Positions 59,608-64,000 of a DNA stretch of 64,000 bases are shown here, in pieces. The stretch comes from Castanea sativa (lineage: Eukaryota; Streptophyta; Magnoliopsida; Fagales; Fagaceae), in contig NC_134013.1 of assembly GCF_040712315.1 (NCBI RefSeq), positions 77,878,001-77,942,000 of the forward strand, written 5' to 3'. The notes under the pieces were generated by a model. It saw only the letters and a list, made by a program, of their open reading frames with translations. It did not search any database and was not told where the DNA came from. The position numbers were made by a program, and so were the translations under genes. Position 1 is the stretch's first letter, and each line of letters opens with the position of its first letter.

Positions 59608-60671
59608 CTACCTATTCTATCAGGTTTACTACTAAACCTAAATAAACGGTCAGGATTGAAACAATAAAAATATGCGGTTAAGATTTGGGTGGGTACCATA
59701 CCCACTAAAAAAAAAAGTGGGTAAGTAGAATGACCCATTTTGTGATGGTCACTCCACAAGTATAAATACATGTGGGGTGTAGGAGATGAGAGTCGGGATT
59801 CAAGTCTCCACAAGGAAATTTCACACACATATATATTTGGATTAGACTAAAATAAAAATTATGTCTTGTATAAAAAAATGACAAATTTCCTTAATTTTTT
59901 ACAGAAATTTTTTATTTATTTAATAATTTTATATTAAGTTCTTATTAACGCATTTAATGTACATAAATAGCTAAGAATAGGATAATTTCGTCACAATCCA
60001 ATCCCAAAAAATAAGAAGCAACTCCCATTTAAATACAAAATGAAAATAAAACAAAGGTGAACAGGATCTAAAATAATATCCTAATCTATAATTGGATAAT
60101 AATTTAAACTTCAAACTTCATCAATTGGAATTGGTAAGTTGCGGGACATAACACTAACATTATACAGTAATAATGCAGCCTATGGTGCTGGACTGGACCT
60201 CGGGCCATATATGATATAGGACCTCATTCTTTTGTTCTCAGGCCAGGCCTATTGTGCTGGACTGCGTCAGAGAACTCAGATGCTTGCCACGCTACCACCC
60301 ATACTAATTAGCCTTTTTCAACAAGGTCGCAATTGTTGGTCTGTTGAATCTTTATTTCTTTCGATTTTATTATCATTGCTTAGCGTTGTATTCAATAAAG
60401 GAATGCAATATTTTGATGGGCTGCGTGTTTGACTATTCTGTATTATCCTATATCTATTTCTTAATTCATTTTACTTTTTGAAGATTTCTCATGCCTCTCC
60501 CAGACTGCCACGTATAGTCATATACCACAGCCGATCTAATATCTTAATAATAATGGATGCGAGTCCAGGCTCCAACACGGAAATTAATGGAGGTTATGGA
60601 GCCGTCAAAAGGAATTGTCCAACCCGAGTACCAGAAAACCAGTTTTTTGACTTAGAAATTTCTTTTCACTA
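59608..60671. other. unassigned intergenic sequence
   Basis: No coding sequence recognised; it ends at the promoter of the plus-strand phytocyanin gene. Confidence 0.4.
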
Positions 60672-60793
60672 CTATATATATCCATCAAATGTCTCTCTCT
60701 CCCATATATCCATATCCGAAAGCATTAATCTTATAGCATCGCATAGACACACTATCACATTTTTAAGAGGTAGCAGCACAGCAGGGACGACCT
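60672..60793 (+). promoter_or_regulatory. phytocyanin promoter and 5' UTR element
   Basis: CTATATATA at 60672-60680 is a likely TATA box, about 130 bp before the ATG at 60811. GCAGGGACGACCT at 60781-60793 is identical to the minus-strand sequence at 4040-4028. Confidence 0.65.
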
Positions 60794-60810
60794 GTAGAAC
60801 ATAGCTAAAA

Positions 60811-61853
60811 ATGGCTAGCCGCATGGGTTTGATTGGGTGCTTGATTGTTGTGGTGGCTTTACTAAATGGTGCAACCACTCAAGTTACGGCTGCAGTTGAA
60901 TATCAAGTCGGAGACAGCTTGGGCTGGGCTGTACCCCCAAATACTTCCTATTACTCTACTTGGGCTAGCTCAAAAACATTCTTCCCTGGCGACAAATTAA
61001 GTAAGCAATTCTGAAATCCTTTGTCTTAAATTGGGTTCTTCTCAGCTTTTCACAATAAGAATAAGAAAAATAGATTTGGTTTTATTCAATTTATTGTGTA
61101 TTTGGAAAAATATGATCGTGTATCATCATATATAAGAACATTCAATTTTTATGGGTTTTGATTGATAAATCAAAATAATAAACTCTAGCATATAAATTTC
61201 ACAAAGAGAAATGATATATCCATAACATTTTCACAATATTTTTACAACAAATTCTAGGTGACAGGTTGTTATTAGTTGTTATTGTTGAGCAAAAAAATAA
61301 TCTTAGTGTTAGGTTCAAATTTGAACCAATAACAACTATCTGTGATTTATTATAAAAATATCATGAACGTAGCATCTCTCTTTTACAAAATTCATTATCT
61401 TTTTTTAACATAATTACAACATTAATTAAAATGCTATGACATAAACTTATCAAATTAGTTGGCTTTTAATTTGTCATATTCAATGAGACTTATAAGGTAT
61501 ATGACTCTCGATTGCGAATTGATGAACATCATTTTTCCCTCCAATGACCAGCATTCAATGTGACGAACGGGACACACACTGTGGCTATGGTATCAGAGGC
61601 TGAATATAATGCCTGCACAAAAGTAACGTCTTTTTTTGAACTCCAACCTTCTGTCTCATTTGCATACACTCTTGAAACTGCCAGTACTTACTACATCATC
61701 TGCACCATTAGTAACCACTGTGAACAAGGCCAAAAGATTTCTTTCAAGGTTGAATCCACTGGATTGCCGCCCAACTCCGCTTCATCTCTATCAGTTGGTG
61801 CCTTATTTGTTGTGCTCACCACCACAGCCATCTCTTTCTTGACTTACTTCTAA
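60811..61853 (+). CDS. phytocyanin, stellacyanin-like blue copper protein
   Basis: Exon 1 60811-61000 (phase 1, AATTAA|GTAAGC) and exon 2 61552-61853 (after ATGACCAG) give 163 aa. Signal peptide 1-28. The plastocyanin-like domain has GDSLGW intact, ligands His72, Cys114, His119 and Gln124 (YIICTISNHCEQGQKI), disulfide Cys85-Cys120 and sites NTS and NVT. A short Pro/Ser stretch and a hydrophobic GPI-type tail follow (SASSLSVGALFVVL..AISFLT). The start MASRMGLIGC matches the minus-strand gene at 4006 (MASRLGLVGC), and the tails also match, so these are sister genes in opposite orientation. Expected location: outer face of the plasma membrane. Confidence 0.93.
61206..61380. mobile_element. MITE in the phytocyanin intron
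   Basis: AAATGATATATCCATAACAT at the left and GAGATGCTACGTTCATGATA as complement of the right end are imperfect TIRs, and the centre holds GTTGTTATTAG/GAACCAATAACAAC symmetry. Related to 50581-50760. Confidence 0.6.
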
Positions 61854-62030
61854 TAAATGTACCCAAATTCTTAATTATTAATTTGTTTTTTATTTATCCC
61901 TGTGTTTTAATAGCAAGCAAGAATAAGAGCATCATGTCTCTTATCATATGTACGGATATTTAATAATTTTCAATTAAACGAATATTTACATCTTGTATCT
62001 TGCGAAATCAGTATAAAATAATTAAGAAAT

Positions 62031-62957
62031 TGTTGAGTTTGTTTAAACACCTTAAATCACAATTAGATTAACCTAGTTAACAAGCCAAGTTATTACTTAG
62101 TCCAAATTCTAGATCTAGGTTAACACAATCATATAATCATATCAATGTAAAGTGCGGAATATAAAAACACAAAAATATGATGACCCAGGAAAACCAAACC
62201 AGTAAAAAACCTGGGGAGGATTTAACCTAGCTATCCTTAAGGTAAACTTGAATCCACTATAAAAGAATCGAAGTTGTACAATAGCAACTTAGACCACTAA
62301 CATACTATTGCTACCCACCAATAGAAAACTTACTGACACGACCACGTGCAAGCTCCGAGACCACGAAATCCTTTTTTCTTGGATTCTCCAGCAAGTACAA
62401 GCACTCCCACTTGTATATCTTTAAGCTTTTATGGTAGCAATTGAACGATCATCAAGTTCTTGAAGTAATCTCCTTCTTGATAATCTCAAGCTTGTGTGAA
62501 GGCAAGCACTTCTCAGATCTCACAAGAAATTCACACAAACAACAATATGAGCAACCAAGACTCTAGAGAGTTTTTGGGTACAAACCCTAGATATAAAAAG
62601 AGGCACACTCTTCTCTCTCTTAGAAGCCTTTAAAAACATGCTTAGGTTTCCTTTATATAGTGGGAGAAGTAGATCTGAAACCCTAATCCTTAATGGGCTT
62701 GAACTGTTGTTTGGGCCGACTTAAAATTCTGTAGAAAATTCCGGATGCACGATTCTCGATCGATCGAGTCTATTCTTCGATCGATCGAGCCATGCAAAAA
62801 TAGAACAGTAACTTTCTGCAACTACTCGATTCCAAACTTACAATAAACCAAACTTTGAGCAAGTCTAAACCTAGACTAAATGTTTTGATCATGGTTTGCC
62901 AACACAATACACATTGAAGTTCTAATACATTAGTCCCTAAGGTCTTAGAACTTAACA
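62031..62957 (-). mobile_element. 3' LTR of a reverse-oriented copia-type element
   Basis: Starts TGTTGAGTTTGTTT and ends GAACTTAACA. The next bases ATCTCTCCCTTTGGC are the complement of a polypurine tract, so the element runs leftward and this is its 3' LTR. It carries two TCGATCGATCGAG palindromes near 62755-62790. 927 bp; begins about 180 bp after the phytocyanin stop codon. Confidence 0.82.
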
Positions 62958-63969
62958 ATCTCTCCCTTTGGCAATCCGTGACAAAACACATCACAAACAT
63001 GAAATGCTCAAAATTACAAAAAGCCCAATCAGATTTAAAAAGCACTAAACTCAATTCAACCTAACCGCTATCTCTCAGTTGCAAGTGTAGACAGCAGTCA
63101 CGACTAAATTAACTTGTATATTTCTGAAACACTCAACAAACGCATAAACGCATGTGTGACAGAAAAACAGTAAAACAACAAATATGCAAACTAACTCTCC
63201 CCCGAAGTTAGATACATCAAAAAAAAATTCAACTCCCCCTAAATAAAACATTCTTGTATTTTCCACACATATTCCCACATTTCATTCAAAACTCCCCCTT
63301 TTTGTCATGTATTGACAAAGATAACTCAAACAAAGAGTAACAGAAAACATACGCAACAAAGGATAGAGATTTAAGGGAACACAAAACAATTCAACTCTAT
63401 AGAAAATAGAGACAACTCCTCCTATGAAGAGCAAAGTTTAAAAACAAGCTTCTCCCCCTATAAAAATAGGAAAAAACAAAACACGTTTTGGGAAAAACAA
63501 TTTTGGAGAAAAATAGGATGTGGGGAAAAATAAAAGCACACAAACCAAACTTAAAAAATTAAGTTGAGGATACACATGAAGAAAAATATTCTCTCTTTCA
63601 ATAAATGCAAACTTGACACTATGTGACCCATAAACAGTTGCATGAGTAGAGAAAATATTTGCACATTGATTATCCATCATATCTCTTAAGAAAATTATTT
63701 TCTGCAGTTCACATATAAAAAATAGCATATACTAGAATGTACAAAGGACTTAAAAATGAATAAATCAATTTTTAAATCAAGTTGAGTACCTAATTTAGCA
63801 AAGTGTATGCATGGTATGTGTGAAAACAATGAGAGATATGACTGCAAAACTGCAAGATGGATACAAAAATCAATGCAATGCATGTGAATTCTAAACATAA
63901 ATGATACATGAAAAAAAAAATTTGGTCAAAAACTTAGAAACTGAAAATTTTTTAGTTTCGATCGATCGA
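62958..63969 (-). mobile_element. internal 3' non-coding part of the same element
   Basis: Contains complements of GACAAAAAGGGGGAG (near 63290-63306) and other GGGGGAG tracts, typical of the region before the 3' LTR in SIRE-like elements. No gag or pol frame is reached before 63969. Confidence 0.6.
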
Positions 63970-64000
63970 TGTTGACACCCCATTTTGCAACCCGTATTTA
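63970..64000 (+). mobile_element. start of a Tat-like gypsy LTR, cut by the window edge
   Basis: TGTTGACACCCCATTTTGCA closely resembles the LTR start at 8457 (TGTAGACACTTGATTTTGCA). It begins right after a GATCGATCGA palindrome. Only 31 bases are visible. Confidence 0.4.

Noticed and set aside
59444..59635. 63-codon plus-strand frame with WRWRWH
   Set aside because: Low-complexity GGTGGC repeat; the minus strand has the better exon-like signals.

Overview
This window looks like nuclear DNA of a dicot plant. It is AT-rich, its few genes are small and carry GT-AG introns, and most of the sequence is plant LTR retrotransposons, a CACTA transposon, MITEs and microsatellites. A woody, Fagales-type genome is possible from the repeat families, but that is a weak inference.

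Host genes. Three phytocyanin (stellacyanin-type blue copper protein) genes are the main intact genes: 2142-4006 (-), 26803-28585 (-) and 60811-61853 (+). All have the canonical phase-1 intron before the V/T-F-N motif, a signal peptide, His-Cys-His-Gln copper ligands and a hydrophobic C-terminus that suggests a GPI anchor. They also share a 13-bp motif just upstream of the ATG (GCAGGGACGACCT or close to it), so they are one dispersed paralog cluster. The middle gene is unusual: three exons encode one 342-aa protein with two complete copper domains in tandem. The only other host sequence recognised is a broken STRUBBELIG-RECEPTOR-FAMILY (SRF6/7-like) kinase fragment at 57528-58779 (-).

Mobile DNA. 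5069-5745 and 46435-47065 are hAT-like non-autonomous elements with perfect 8-bp target duplications. 7504-25225 is a nested LTR block: a truncated reverse LTR, a Tat/Ogre-like gypsy 5' LTR with decayed gag, then a tandem LTR-ORF-LTR-ORF-LTR-ORF-LTR array. Its three ORFs encode a plant transposon protein with an acidic tail. Only the third copy (22427-23587) is open; the others carry stops, several of which look like CAG-to-TAG changes. 30.9-39.2 kb is a decayed CACTA element (TNP2, DUF4218, DUF4216, Transposase_24-like) interrupted by a solo LTR. 40755-43525 is a copia-type element with PBS, zinc-knuckle gag and a matching 5-bp TSD. 47405-49760 is a reverse LTR holding another solo LTR. 50359-51509 is a PIF/Harbinger-like MITE with a second MITE inside it. 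62031 to the right edge is the 3' part of a reverse-oriented copia element. Tandem repeats lie at 29.3, 30.4, 34.6/35.8, 52.8/53.5, 53.9 and 56.5 kb.

How it fits together. A small phytocyanin family has been spread apart by successive nested insertions; MITEs have also entered the introns of two of these genes. No CRISPR array, rRNA or convincing tRNA gene was seen.
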